Shown here one piece after another: positions 17,869 through 27,330 of a stretch of 64,000 nt of DNA. The stretch is from Ensifer adhaerens (GTDB taxonomy: Bacteria > Pseudomonadota > Alphaproteobacteria > Rhizobiales > Rhizobiaceae). Under the pieces are notes generated by a model. The model was given only the letters and a program-made list of their open reading frames with translations. It searched no databases and had not been told where the DNA came from. The position numbers and the translations under genes are program-made. Each line of letters starts with the position of its first letter. Within the stretch, counting starts at the first letter, position 1. The stretch covers positions 186,001 through 250,000 of the forward strand of contig NZ_JABEKT010000001.1 in the NCBI RefSeq assembly GCF_013283195.1, written 5' to 3'.

Positions 17869-19083
17869 TCAGATCGGCTGGCCGGAAAGCAGCCGCGGGT
17901 CCGCATCGCCGGCAATGCCGGCCGCCTGGCGGATGAAGAAGCTTTTCAGCGACGGTAGTCGGTCGACGAGCCCAAGGCCGAAATCGCGGGCGATCCGGAC
18001 CGGCGTGATGTCGTTCGAAAACAGCCGGTTGAGCACATCGGTCGTCACCCCCATGCGGAACGTGTCGAACCGGCGCCAGCTCTGGTAACGCTCGAGAATG
18101 GCCAGCGAACCGATGTCGAGCCCAAGCCGGTCGGCCTCGACGATCGTCTCGGCCAGCGCCGCCACGTCCTTGAAGCCGAGATTGAGGCCCTGGCCGGAGA
18201 TCGGATGGATTCCGTGGGCGGCATCACCCGCAAGCGCAAACCGCGGCTTGACGAAATCACGCGCCAGCGTCAGGCCGAGCGGAAAGGCGCGCCGGCCGCC
18301 GACGACCTTGAGATGGCCGAGCCGGTGGCCGAAGCGGCGCTCCAGCTCTTCCTCGAACAGGAAATCGTCGCCCTTGACCAGCCGCTCGGCATCCGCCGTT
18401 CGTTCGGTCCACACCAGCGACGAGCGGTTGTTCTTGAGCGGCAGCGTCGCGAAGGGGCCGGCGGGCAGGAAATGCTCCTCGGCCGTACCCTCATGCGGGC
18501 GCTCATGCTCGACGGTGGTGACGATACCAGACTGGCCGTAATCGAACTCGACCGTCTTGATACCGGCGGCATCGCGCAGCTTCGAGCGCACGCCGTCGCA
18601 GGCAACCAGCAGCCGGGCTTCCAGCTGTTCGCCGCCGGCAAGCGTGACCGCAACCGCATGATCTCCGCTCTCGAAGGTTTCGACCATCGTCGATTGACGC
18701 ACCGTCACGCCAAATTCCTCGCAGGCGGCGCGCAGCGCGCCGACCATGGCGGTGTTCGGCACCATATGGGCAAAGGGCCTGCCCTCTTCGCCTTCGCCGT
18801 CGAAGGTGAGAAACACGGGGCGCACCGGATCCGACGTCTTCGAATCGGTGATGACCATACGTCGGATCGGTTCGGCCTCCGGTGCGATCGCCTGCCAGAC
18901 GCCGAGAACGTCGAGCATGCGTTCGGCGGCGGAAGCGACGGCCGAGGCACGCTCGTCGCGCTTCCAGGCCCCTTCCGGCGCGCCGTCGATGACGGAGACC
19001 GCAAGATGCGGCGCCGCCTTCTTCAGCGATACCGCGAGCGAAAGGCCGACATAGCCGCCACCGGCAATCAACACATCGATCAT
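17869..19083 (-). CDS. ubiH: UbiH/UbiF/COQ6-family FAD hydroxylase
   Basis: 404 residues from ATG 19083 (MIDVLIAGGGYVGLSLAV), with GGGAG upstream. FAD-binding motif GGGYVG near residue 9, the DG motif ARLLVACDGVRSKLR near 165, and the second FAD motif FALAGDAAHGIHPISGQGLNLGFKD near 285. All are diagnostic for ubiquinone-ring monooxygenases. Alphaproteobacteria may have one or more such hydroxylases with different ring positions, so the exact position is unassigned. Divergent from tesB. Confidence 0.88.
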   Translation of the reverse strand: MIDVLIAGGGYVGLSLAVSLKKAAPHLAVSVIDGAPEGAWKRDERASAVASAAERMLDVLGVWQAIAPEAEPIRRMVITDSKTSDPVRPVFLTFDGEGEEGRPFAHMVPNTAMVGALRAACEEFGVTVRQSTMVETFESGDHAVAVTLAGGEQLEARLLVACDGVRSKLRDAAGIKTVEFDYGQSGIVTTVEHERPHEGTAEEHFLPAGPFATLPLKNNRSSLVWTERTADAERLVKGDDFLFEEELERRFGHRLGHLKVVGGRRAFPLGLTLARDFVKPRFALAGDAAHGIHPISGQGLNLGFKDVAALAETIVEADRLGLDIGSLAILERYQSWRRFDTFRMGVTTDVLNRLFSNDITPVRIARDFGLGLVDRLPSLKSFFIRQAAGIAGDADPRLLSGQPI

Positions 19084-19168
19084 CCGCTTTCTCCCGTCGC
19101 ACTTGAGCATCGTTTCATGCCTATATAGATCAATGCCATCGCCGTTCCTACCTTTGGAGACAGCCGAA

Positions 19169-20059
19169 ATGTCGCGCCCCACTGAGACCGCAACGCCCAT
19201 GGATGCGCTGCTTGCCACACTCGACCTCGAAAAGCTCGAGGAGAACCTGTTTCGTGGCCGCAGTCCCCAGGTCGGCTGGCAGCGCGTTTTCGGCGGCCAG
19301 GTGATCGGCCAGGCGCTGGTGGCAGCCCAGCGCACCGTCGACGAGGGTCGCTACGTGCATTCGCTGCACGCCTATTTCATGCGCCCCGGCGATCCCTCGG
19401 TGCCGATCATCTACGAGGTCGACCGGATCCGCGACGGCTCCAGCTTCGCCACGCGCCGTGTCGTCGCCATCCAGCACGGCAAGGCGATCTTCTCGATGTC
19501 GGCATCCTTCCAGTACGACGAGGACGGCTTCGAACATCAGATCGACATCCCCAACGTGGCGATGCCGGAAACCCTGCCGGGCGAGCAGGAACTGAAGGAC
19601 AAGTTCCTGGCGCATGCGCCCGAAGCGATCCGCCGTTATTGGGAGCGGCCGCGGCCGATCGAGATCCGCCCGGTCTCGCTCAGCCATTATTTTGCGCGCA
19701 ACGACGGCAAGCCGACACAGGACGTCTGGGTCAAGGCCGTCGGTCACGTGCCCGACGAACGTCACCTGCAGGCGGCCGTACTTGCCTACCTCTCCGACAT
19801 GACGCTGCTCGACACCTCGCTCTATGCCCATGGCACATCGGTGTTCGATCGCAACCTGCAGGTTGCAAGCCTCGATCACGCCATGTGGTTCCATCGCCCC
19901 TGCCGGATGGACGACTGGCTGCTCTACACCCAGGACAGCCCCAGCGCCCATGGTGCCCGCGGCATGACCCGTGGCAGCCTTTTTGATCGTTCCGGCGTTC
20001 TGATCGCCTCGGTGGCGCAGGAAGGCCTGATCCGGAAAAAGGCACCTGAACAAAAATAA
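19169..20059 (+). CDS. tesB: Acyl-CoA thioesterase II
   Basis: 296 residues from ATG 19169 (MSRPTETATPMDALL), with TTGGAG upstream. Double hot-dog fold: LEENLFRGRSPQVGWQRVFGGQVIGQALVAA near residue 25, HSLHAYFMRPGDPSVPI near 70, RVVAIQHGKAIFSMSASFQ, and in the second half LAYLSDMTLLDTSL and SLDHAMWFHRPCRMDDWLLY. The Asp, Thr/Ser and Gln of the TesB active site appear present. Hydrolyses acyl-CoA to free acid and CoA. Confidence 0.94.
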   Translation: MSRPTETATPMDALLATLDLEKLEENLFRGRSPQVGWQRVFGGQVIGQALVAAQRTVDEGRYVHSLHAYFMRPGDPSVPIIYEVDRIRDGSSFATRRVVAIQHGKAIFSMSASFQYDEDGFEHQIDIPNVAMPETLPGEQELKDKFLAHAPEAIRRYWERPRPIEIRPVSLSHYFARNDGKPTQDVWVKAVGHVPDERHLQAAVLAYLSDMTLLDTSLYAHGTSVFDRNLQVASLDHAMWFHRPCRMDDWLLYTQDSPSAHGARGMTRGSLFDRSGVLIASVAQEGLIRKKAPEQK

Positions 20060-20118
20060 GGCGCTTAATCTTTTCTGCCTATTTTTTAATCTTCTAAAAT
20101 GACGATTTTTTAGCGCGT

Positions 20119-20152
20119 CGCGGCACACATGCCGCGCGTGATAATTTTTCCA
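20119..20152 (+). terminator. Probable terminator after tesB
   Basis: The perfect stem CGCGGCA-CACA-TGCCGCG (20119-20136) is followed after ten bases by a T run (aattttttcc). It stands between tesB and the glnK promoter. Confidence 0.5.
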
Positions 20153-20187
20153 TGCCTTTTCATAGTCTTAGCTCATCACAACGAATC

Positions 20188-20203
20188 TGGCACGCCCCTT
20201 GAA
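20188..20203 (+). promoter_or_regulatory. Sigma-54 type (-24/-12) promoter of glnK-amtB
   Basis: TGGCACG, four bases, TTGAA. The GG at -24 and the G at -12 are correctly spaced for sigma-54; consensus TTGC reads TTGA here. About 90 bases upstream of glnK. Fits the known NtrC/RpoN control of glnK-amtB; no clear NtrC-binding palindrome was identified. Confidence 0.7.
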
Positions 20204-20208
20204 TGTAG

Positions 20209-20628
<420 letters not shown>

Positions 20629-20656
20629 GCCACGCCGTTCAGGGAGCACTATTTCG

Positions 20657-22021
20657 ATGTCGTCAAGCAAACTTTCTACCTCTCTGGTCAGGATCGGCGC
20701 AGCCTCTGCCGCCCTTCTTTCGCCGGTCGTCGCCTTTGCCCAGGAAGCCGCACCGGCAGCAGCCGCTGCCACCGCCGCAGCCCCCGTTCCCGATAAGGCC
20801 GACACGGCCTTCATGTTCATCTCCACCCTGCTCGTCTTCTTCATGCTGATCCCAGGCCTCGCGCTGTTTTATGGCGGCCTCGTGCGCGCCAAGAACATGC
20901 TGTCGGTGCTGATGCAGTGCACGGTCATCGGCGCAACGATGATGATCGTCTGGGTCGTCTACGGCTATTCCTTCGCCTTCGGCGGCTCGACCAGCCCCTA
21001 CTTCGGCGGCTTTGCCAAGATGTTCCTGGCAGGCGTCTCGACTGACAGCACGTCGGCCACCTTCTCAGAAGGCGTGGTCATTCCGGAATACATCTTCATG
21101 CTGTTCCAGATGACGTTCGCGGCGCTGACGCCGGCCCTCATCATCGGTGCCTTTGCCGAGCGCATCAAGTTCTCGGCAGCCGTGCTCTTCTCCGTTCTCT
21201 GGGCAACCTTCGTCTACTTCCCGATCGCCCACATGGTCTGGGACGGCAACGGCCTGCTCTTCGGCATGGGCGCTCTCGATTTTGCCGGCGGCACCGTCGT
21301 TCACATCAATGCCGGCGTCGCTGGCCTCATCGGCGCAATCATGGTCGGCAAGCGCACCGGCTTCGGCAAGGACATGATGGCACCGCATTCGATGACGCTG
21401 ACGCTCGTCGGTGCGGCGATGCTGTGGTTCGGTTGGTTCGGCTTCAACGCCGGCTCCAACCTCGAGGCATCCGGCGGCGCGATGCTCGCAACCGTCAACA
21501 CCTTCCTTGCAACCGCAGCGGCCATCCTCTCCTGGTCGGTCGTCGAAACCTTCACCCGCGGCAAGGCCTCGATGCTGGGTGCCGCTTCGGGCATGATCGC
21601 CGGCCTTGTTGCCATCACGCCCGCTGCCGGCATTGCCGGCCCGATGGGTGCAATCGTCATGGGCCTGATCGTTTCGCCGCTGTGCTACTTCTTCGTCTCG
21701 GTGGTGAAGAACAAGTTCGGTTACGACGACACCGCTGACGTCTTCGGCGTTCACGGCGTCGGCGGCTTCTTCGGTGCGCTGGCAACCGGCATTTTCGCCT
21801 CGTCGTCGCTCGGCGGCATCGGTTATGCCGACGGCGTCACCATGGGCGGCCAGTTCATGACCCAGCTCACCGCCGTTGCCATCACCATCGTCTGGTGCGG
21901 CGTCGTCTCGGCCATCCTTTACAAGGTGGTCGATGCGATCGTCGGTCTTAGGGTTTCGGTCGAAGCCGAACGCGAAGGTCTCGACCTCTCGTCCCACGGC
22001 GAAGCCGCCTACCACAGCTAA
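20657..22021 (+). CDS. amtB: Ammonium transporter AmtB
   Basis: 454 residues from ATG 20657, with AGGGAG upstream. A signal-like N-terminus (LVRIGAASAALLSPVVAFAQ), an Ala-rich spacer, then eleven membrane helices. Motifs: PGLALFYGGLVRAKNMLSVL, IAHMVWDGNGLLFGMGALDFAGGTVVHINAGVAGL, WFGWFGFNAGSN, and DTADVFGVHGVGGFFGAL with the pore histidine pair. Moves ammonium across the inner membrane; gated by GlnK. Confidence 0.97.
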   Translation: MSSSKLSTSLVRIGAASAALLSPVVAFAQEAAPAAAAATAAAPVPDKADTAFMFISTLLVFFMLIPGLALFYGGLVRAKNMLSVLMQCTVIGATMMIVWVVYGYSFAFGGSTSPYFGGFAKMFLAGVSTDSTSATFSEGVVIPEYIFMLFQMTFAALTPALIIGAFAERIKFSAAVLFSVLWATFVYFPIAHMVWDGNGLLFGMGALDFAGGTVVHINAGVAGLIGAIMVGKRTGFGKDMMAPHSMTLTLVGAAMLWFGWFGFNAGSNLEASGGAMLATVNTFLATAAAILSWSVVETFTRGKASMLGAASGMIAGLVAITPAAGIAGPMGAIVMGLIVSPLCYFFVSVVKNKFGYDDTADVFGVHGVGGFFGALATGIFASSSLGGIGYADGVTMGGQFMTQLTAVAITIVWCGVVSAILYKVVDAIVGLRVSVEAEREGLDLSSHGEAAYHS

Positions 22022-22092
22022 GCCAATCGCGGCGCCATCGACAGGCGCCGCTCACCGTCCCGTCGCGGTCCGTCTGATGCGGATCGCCTTTG

Positions 22093-22121
22093 GCCCGGAT
22101 CGAGAGATCCGGGCTTTTTTT
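22093..22121 (+). terminator. Intrinsic terminator of glnK-amtB
   Basis: The eight-base stem GCCCGGAT/ATCCGGGC with loop CGAGAG is followed by seven T. Lies 72 bases after amtB. Confidence 0.9.
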
Positions 22122-22181
22122 GCTGAATTTCAGCGCTTGCGGGCCGCCGCCCACCGGTATTTTAGCGGCACACGCGCATGG

Positions 22182-22197
22182 TTAATGTCGCATTAAC
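22182..22197 (+). promoter_or_regulatory. CtrA box upstream of ftsK
   Basis: TTAA-tgtcgca-TTAAC, an exact match to the full CtrA site TTAA-N7-TTAAC, 24 bases upstream of the first possible ftsK start. CtrA is the cell-cycle master regulator of alphaproteobacteria and controls division genes. Confidence 0.8.
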
Positions 22198-22220
22198 CGT
22201 GCTTCGCTTAGGTTGATTCC

Positions 22221-24932
22221 ATGGCGCGCAATGTGCCTAGAAGATCGAGACGGGCAGCAGGCAACATGAGCAGAAGCAATCCGGCAGCGCTTGACAGCCG
22301 TTCCAACCGGTTCGTGCTAACAACATTCGTTTGGCGACAGATCGCGTCGCTGGCGGGCTTCGCGCTGTTTGGCGCGCTGGCGCTGGCCATCGCTGCGCTG
22401 TCGACATGGAACGTTGCCGATCCGAGCTTCTCCTACGCCACCTCGGACGAGCCGACCAACGTGCTTGGTTATGCAGGCGCAGCGTTCGCCGATATCTTCA
22501 TGCAGTTCTTCGGGCTTGCCAGCGTCGTCGCCCTGCTCCCGGCCGTTGCCTGGGCACTGGTGCTGATCGGTGGCAAGCGCTTCGACAAGATCGTCAAGCG
22601 CCTCGCCCTCTGGTTCGTCGGATCGGTGCTTGCCGGCGCTGCTTTGAGCTGTGTTCCGGCGCCGATCACCTGGCCGCTGCCCAATGGCCTCGGCGGCGTC
22701 TTCGGCGACATGATCCTGCGTTTTCCCGCGCTTTTCATCGGCTCCTTCCCGACCGGCACCTTTGCCACCGTCCTTGCTTGCATCTTTGCCGCCCCTGCCG
22801 CCTGGTGCCTGATCTACAGTGCCGGCCTGATCGGTGTCGGCGAGGAAGAGGACGAAGACGAGATCGAGGAACCGACGCCGAGCAAGGCGCGCACCGTGCG
22901 CGACGAACTGGACGAGGACGACAGCGAAGGTCCCTTCACGCTGCTGATGGGCTCGTTCGCGCATATGCGCTACACCGTGCAGGCGCGCGTTCGCCGTATC
23001 TTCGGCATGAGCGGCACCCGCACCCCGACCAAGCGCCAGTACGACGAACCCTACGATTTCAACAATGACGAATTCGGCACGCTGAACGAGCCGGCCCGGC
23101 CGAAGCCGATGGCTGCCGGCGACCGCATCGAACCGTCGCTCGACCGCTCCGAACGCCGCATCGTCACACCGCCACCGATCATGGCCGACGATGATGACGA
23201 TATGCCCTTCATGGATGAGCGTCGCCCTGCCGGCATTCTGCCCGATGACGAGGATGACGACGTCGCATCCGATTGGGCACCAAAAGCCGCACCGCCGAAG
23301 CAGGGCCTGGCGAAGGCCGGTTCGCGTGTTGCCACGCCACCGCCTCGCCCGAAGACCAGCCAGCGGCTCGAACGCGAAGCGCAGCGCTCTTTCGTCGAGG
23401 ACGACGACGGCGATTTCGCGCTGCCGCCGATGCATTTTCTCGCCGAGCCGAAGAACGTCACCCGCGACGCCTCGCTCTCCGCCGATGCGCTGGAGCAGAA
23501 CGCCCGCATGCTGGAAGGCGTGCTGGAGGACTTCGGCGTCAAGGGTGAGATCATCCACGTCCGCCCCGGTCCGGTCGTCACCCTCTACGAACTGGAACCG
23601 GCGCCGGGCATCAAGTCCTCCCGCGTCATCGGCCTTGCCGACGACATCGCCCGCTCGATGAGCGCGATCGCTGCCCGCGTCGCCGTCGTCCCCGGCCGCA
23701 ACGCCATCGGCATCGAACTGCCGAATCAGCGCCGCGAAACCGTCTACCTTCGCGAGCTGATCGGCTCGCGCGACTTCGAGACCTCGAAGGCGCGCCTGGC
23801 CATGGCGCTCGGCAAGACCATCGGTGGCGAACCCGTGGTCGCCGACCTCGCCAAGATGCCGCATCTGCTGGTTGCCGGCACGACCGGCTCGGGCAAGTCG
23901 GTGGCGATCAACACGATGATCCTGTCGCTGCTCTACCGCCTGCGTCCCGACCAGTGCCGCCTGATCATGATCGACCCGAAGATGCTCGAACTCTCCGTCT
24001 ATGACGGCATTCCGCACCTGCTTTCGCCTGTCGTGACCGACCCGAAGAAGGCGGTCGTCGCGCTCAAGTGGACGGTGCGCGAGATGGAAGAGCGCTACAA
24101 GAAGATGTCGAAGATCGGTGTGCGCAACATCGACGGCTTTAACACCCGCGTCGAGCAGGCGCTGGCCAAGGGTGACGCGATCACCCGCACGGTGCAGACC
24201 GGCTTCGACCGCCAGACCGGCGAAGCGATCTACGAGACCGAAGAATTCGATCTGTCGCCGATGCCCTATATCGTCGTCATCATCGACGAAATGGCCGACC
24301 TGATGATGGTCGCCGGCAAGGACATCGAAGGTGCTGTGCAGCGGCTGGCGCAGATGGCGCGCGCCGCCGGCATCCATGTGATCATGGCAACGCAGCGCCC
24401 CTCGGTCGACGTCATCACCGGCACGATCAAGGCCAACTTCCCGACCCGCATCTCCTTCCAGGTGACCTCGAAGATCGACAGCCGCACCATCCTTGGCGAA
24501 CAGGGCGCCGAGCAGCTGCTCGGCATGGGCGACATGCTCTACATGGCCGGCGGCGGGCGTATCCAGCGCGTGCACGGGCCGTTCGTGTCCGACACCGAAG
24601 TCGAGGAAGTCGTCGCCTATCTCAAGACCCAGGGCACGCCGCAGTATCTCGACGCGATCACCGAAGATGACGACGAGGACAGTGATGGCGGCGGCCCGGC
24701 CGGCACGTCCAATCTTGCCGATTCCGACGACCCTTATGACCAGGCCGTGGCGATCGTCCTGCGTGACGGAAAGGCCTCCACATCCTACGTGCAACGTCGC
24801 CTCGGGATCGGCTATAATAGGGCCGCGTCGCTGATCGAGCGCATGGAGCAGGAAGGCATCATCGGCCCGGCGAACCACGCCGGCAAACGAGAAATCCTCG
24901 TGCCCACGGAAGCGGATATCACCGGCCGGTAA
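22221..24932 (+). CDS. ftsK: DNA translocase FtsK
   Basis: 903 residues from ATG 22221; a second in-frame ATG at 22266 (MSRSNPAALDSRSNRF) is equally plausible. Four N-terminal membrane helices (about 40-205), then an acidic, Pro-rich linker (about 210-415) with runs of Asp/Glu. The motor has Walker A VAGTTGSGKSVAIN near residue 552 and Walker B VVIIDEMADLMMV near 690, followed by MATQRPSVDVITGTIKANFPTR. A winged-helix gamma domain at the end (STSYVQRRLGIGYNRAASLIERMEQ) reads KOPS. Couples chromosome dimer resolution and terminus segregation to septum formation. CtrA box upstream. Confidence 0.97.
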   Translation: MARNVPRRSRRAAGNMSRSNPAALDSRSNRFVLTTFVWRQIASLAGFALFGALALAIAALSTWNVADPSFSYATSDEPTNVLGYAGAAFADIFMQFFGLASVVALLPAVAWALVLIGGKRFDKIVKRLALWFVGSVLAGAALSCVPAPITWPLPNGLGGVFGDMILRFPALFIGSFPTGTFATVLACIFAAPAAWCLIYSAGLIGVGEEEDEDEIEEPTPSKARTVRDELDEDDSEGPFTLLMGSFAHMRYTVQARVRRIFGMSGTRTPTKRQYDEPYDFNNDEFGTLNEPARPKPMAAGDRIEPSLDRSERRIVTPPPIMADDDDDMPFMDERRPAGILPDDEDDDVASDWAPKAAPPKQGLAKAGSRVATPPPRPKTSQRLEREAQRSFVEDDDGDFALPPMHFLAEPKNVTRDASLSADALEQNARMLEGVLEDFGVKGEIIHVRPGPVVTLYELEPAPGIKSSRVIGLADDIARSMSAIAARVAVVPGRNAIGIELPNQRRETVYLRELIGSRDFETSKARLAMALGKTIGGEPVVADLAKMPHLLVAGTTGSGKSVAINTMILSLLYRLRPDQCRLIMIDPKMLELSVYDGIPHLLSPVVTDPKKAVVALKWTVREMEERYKKMSKIGVRNIDGFNTRVEQALAKGDAITRTVQTGFDRQTGEAIYETEEFDLSPMPYIVVIIDEMADLMMVAGKDIEGAVQRLAQMARAAGIHVIMATQRPSVDVITGTIKANFPTRISFQVTSKIDSRTILGEQGAEQLLGMGDMLYMAGGGRIQRVHGPFVSDTEVEEVVAYLKTQGTPQYLDAITEDDDEDSDGGGPAGTSNLADSDDPYDQAVAIVLRDGKASTSYVQRRLGIGYNRAASLIERMEQEGIIGPANHAGKREILVPTEADITGR

Positions 24933-25068
24933 ACCCGGCTCCTGTCACGGGCGATGTTCAAAGCCCGGTAACGGTCATGTGAGAGCGCGGCCCGCCGAAG
25001 GCCATGAAAAACGCCTTGAAGGTGCCGCACTTGCGCTCCAGATGATCAAGGAAATGAAGGAGACTGCG

Positions 25069-25728
25069 ATGACAGAGACGAAAACCACCCAAGGCAACAA
25101 TCCGGCGATGTCGCGCCGTGTATTCGTTGGTGGCCTTGCGGCGCTTGCGGGCATGGGTGGTGCCGGTCTCGACATCACGAAGGCCTTTGCGCAGGCCACG
25201 GGCTCCGCCCAGAAGATCGCCGACCATTTCTCGTCCGTCAAAACCATGGCCGGGGAATTTGTGCAATTCGGGCCGCGCGGCGAGCAGACCGGTGGCAAGT
25301 TCTACATCCGCCGCCCCGGCCGCATCCGCTTCAACTACGAGGCGCCTTCGCCCATGCGGGTGATCGCCGACGGCAAGTCGGTGGTCATCGGCAACATGAA
25401 GCTGAAGACCTGGGACATCTACCCTCTGTCGAAGACGCCGCTGAACCTGTTGCTCAGCGAACGGATCGACCTGACCGGCAAGATGGTGCGCGGCGTCAAG
25501 GAAGAATCCGACCTCATCACCATCGTGCTCGGCGATCGCTCGATTTTCGGCGATTCGACCATCACCATGATGTTCGACCCGAAGACCTACGACCTGCGCC
25601 AGTGGACGATCACCGATGCGCAGAAAAAGGACACCTCGGTGATGATCTTCAACGTCCAGACGGGCATGGCGCTGGACGACAAGGTATTCAAGATCCCCTA
25701 CGACGAAGTGCGCAACAAGGGCCGCTGA
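25069..25728 (+). CDS. lolA: LolA-like outer-membrane lipoprotein carrier protein
   Basis: 219 residues from ATG 25069, with AAGGAG seven bases upstream; earlier in-frame ATGs at 25042 and 25054 are less well placed. The N-terminus has twin arginines followed by a hydrophobic stretch (MSRRVFVGGLAALAGMGG) and AFAQA, so export may use Tat. The body is LolA-like: IADHFSSVKTMAGEFVQFGPRGEQ, GGKFYIRRPGRIRFNYEAPSP, and WDIYPLSKTPLNLLLSERIDL. Carries lipoproteins through the periplasm from LolCDE to the outer membrane. Follows ftsK as in other rhizobia. Confidence 0.88.
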   Translation: MTETKTTQGNNPAMSRRVFVGGLAALAGMGGAGLDITKAFAQATGSAQKIADHFSSVKTMAGEFVQFGPRGEQTGGKFYIRRPGRIRFNYEAPSPMRVIADGKSVVIGNMKLKTWDIYPLSKTPLNLLLSERIDLTGKMVRGVKEESDLITIVLGDRSIFGDSTITMMFDPKTYDLRQWTITDAQKKDTSVMIFNVQTGMALDDKVFKIPYDEVRNKGR

Positions 25729-25760
25729 CGGCCTTTTCGTCAGCCGTGCTTGTGGACATC

Positions 25761-25783
25761 GGCCGCCTTCTGGCGGCCTTTTT
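25761..25783 (+). terminator. Intrinsic terminator after lolA
   Basis: GGCCGCC-ttct-GGCGGCC followed by five T. A smaller stem GGCCG-ctga-CGGCC with four T overlaps the lolA stop codon at 25719-25736. Confidence 0.8.
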
Positions 25784-25907
25784 CATGCCTTCCTTGTCGC
25801 CGGCCGCCGGACCTGCTTAAACCGCTCGGACATCGAGAATACACCCGTCCTGAGCCGGCTTCCCATTGGTCGAACGCCCGGACCCACCCGATCATGGGGA
25901 ATGCGCA

Positions 25908-26714
25908 ATGGCCCTTTCCGTCGCCACGTGGAACATCAACTCCGTTCGCCTGCGCATGCCGCTGGTCGAACACCTCCTGAAGACTTGGCAGCCCGATATT
26001 CTCTGCCTGCAGGAAACCAAGTGCCCCAACGACCAGTTTCCGTCGAAGCCGCTGAAGGCGCTTGGATACAACCATATCGAAATGCACGGCCAGAAGGGTT
26101 ATCACGGCGTCGCGACGATCTCGCGGCTGCCGCTGCACGAACTCAGCGATCGCCGCGACTATTGTGGCGTCGGCGATGCGCGCCACCTCTCGGTGGTATT
26201 TGAAGCGGGCGGCAAGAAGATCCGTCTGCACAATTTCTACGTTCCGGCCGGCGGCGACGAACCGGACCGCTCGATCAATCCGAAGTTCGGCCACAAGCTC
26301 GATTTCGTCGATGAAATGAAGCTGCTGCACGCCGAAGCCGAGGCCGGCATCTCGTCGATCCTCGTCGGCGATCTCAACATCGCTCCGCTTGAAGACGACG
26401 TCTGGTCGCACAAGCAACTCCTGAAGATCGTCAGCCACACGCCGATCGAAACCGAAGGCCTGACCTCGGTGATGACCGGCGGCGCCTGGGTCGATCTGAT
26501 GCGCCAGCATGCGCCATCACCGACCAAGCTCTACACCTGGTGGAGCTACCGCGCGAAGGATTGGGAGGCCGCCGACCGCGGCCGGCGCCTGGACCATATC
26601 TGGTCTTCGGCCGACCTCGCGCCGAAGCTCACACAGGTGGATATCCTGCGCGAGGCACGCGGCTGGGAGCGACCATCGGACCATGTGCCGGTGATCGCGC
26701 ATTTCGATATCTGA
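25908..26714 (+). CDS. xthA: Exodeoxyribonuclease III family nuclease
   Basis: 268 residues from ATG 25908, with GGGGA upstream. Endonuclease/exonuclease/phosphatase fold: ATWNINSVRLRMPLV, the metal-binding Glu in LCLQETKCPN, GYHGVATISR, LVGDLNIAPLEDDVW, TWWSYRAKDWEAADRGRRLDHIWSS, and the final SDHVPVIAHFD. Exo III acts on abasic sites and 3' blocked ends in base excision repair. Rhizobia carry more than one paralogue, so the symbol is by family. Confidence 0.93.
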   Translation: MALSVATWNINSVRLRMPLVEHLLKTWQPDILCLQETKCPNDQFPSKPLKALGYNHIEMHGQKGYHGVATISRLPLHELSDRRDYCGVGDARHLSVVFEAGGKKIRLHNFYVPAGGDEPDRSINPKFGHKLDFVDEMKLLHAEAEAGISSILVGDLNIAPLEDDVWSHKQLLKIVSHTPIETEGLTSVMTGGAWVDLMRQHAPSPTKLYTWWSYRAKDWEAADRGRRLDHIWSSADLAPKLTQVDILREARGWERPSDHVPVIAHFDI

Positions 26715-26761
26715 CTGTGAAGCCTCAAGCGCCTGACGTTCGACCGTTTATCGGGAATATG

Positions 26762-27217
26762 TCAGGCGAAGCGGCCGGCGAGCACCCCAGCGCGCCTGAT
26801 CATCGCCTGCAGGTTCTCGCGGATGCGCGCCTCGACGAGGGCGGCAACTTCCGGGTACTCCTCCAGCATGCGCCGGAAGAGCGGGCGATTGATGCGGATT
26901 ACTTCGCTGTCTTCGTCGGCGGTGGCGGTGAACTTGCGCTCCACCATTGAGATCAGCGCCAGCTCGGACAGAAGCGCGCCGCGACCGACGGTGGTGATCT
27001 CTTCCATCGCGCCATCGGCATTGGCCTTCGAAAGCGAGAGACTGCCGCTGGCAATGGCAAACGCGCAATCGGCCGGCGCACCTTCGCGAAACAGCTCCTG
27101 CCCCTTGAACACCCGGCGACGCTCCGCACCAAAGGCGATCAGCCTCAGCTTGTCCTCGCTGATATCGGCAAAAAGCGGCACGTTGGACAGAAGAACGATG
27201 TCGTCGTTGAGCGCCAA
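26762..27217 (-). CDS. Cyclic nucleotide-binding domain protein
   Basis: 151 residues from TTG 27217, with GGAGG about eight bases upstream; no ATG fits the conserved N-terminus. One CNMP-binding domain: LLSNVPLFADISEDKLRLIAFGAERRRVFKGQELFREG, ADCAFAIASGSLSL, and GRGALLSELALISMVERKFTATA in place of the phosphate-binding cassette. There is no DNA-binding domain, so it is not a CRP/FNR regulator but a small sensor or adaptor. Next to a response regulator on the same strand (about 113 bases apart), an arrangement shared with Brucella as far as recalled. Confidence 0.86.
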   Translation of the reverse strand: MALNDDIVLLSNVPLFADISEDKLRLIAFGAERRRVFKGQELFREGAPADCAFAIASGSLSLSKANADGAMEEITTVGRGALLSELALISMVERKFTATADEDSEVIRINRPLFRRMLEEYPEVAALVEARIRENLQAMIRRAGVLAGRFA

Positions 27218-27330
27218 GCGGCTAACCTCCCTGAATTACGACGCTTTCGGGCTCGGTACCCAAGAGCATCGCAATCGATGCAAATAGTCTGGAGCGACTG
27301 ACATACGGAAAATCATCCGACGTCGCCGCC

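Noticed and set aside
22317-24878. 853-codon minus-strand frame opposite ftsK
   Set aside because: Antisense shadow: it exists because ftsK third positions are G/C; no domain is recognisable.
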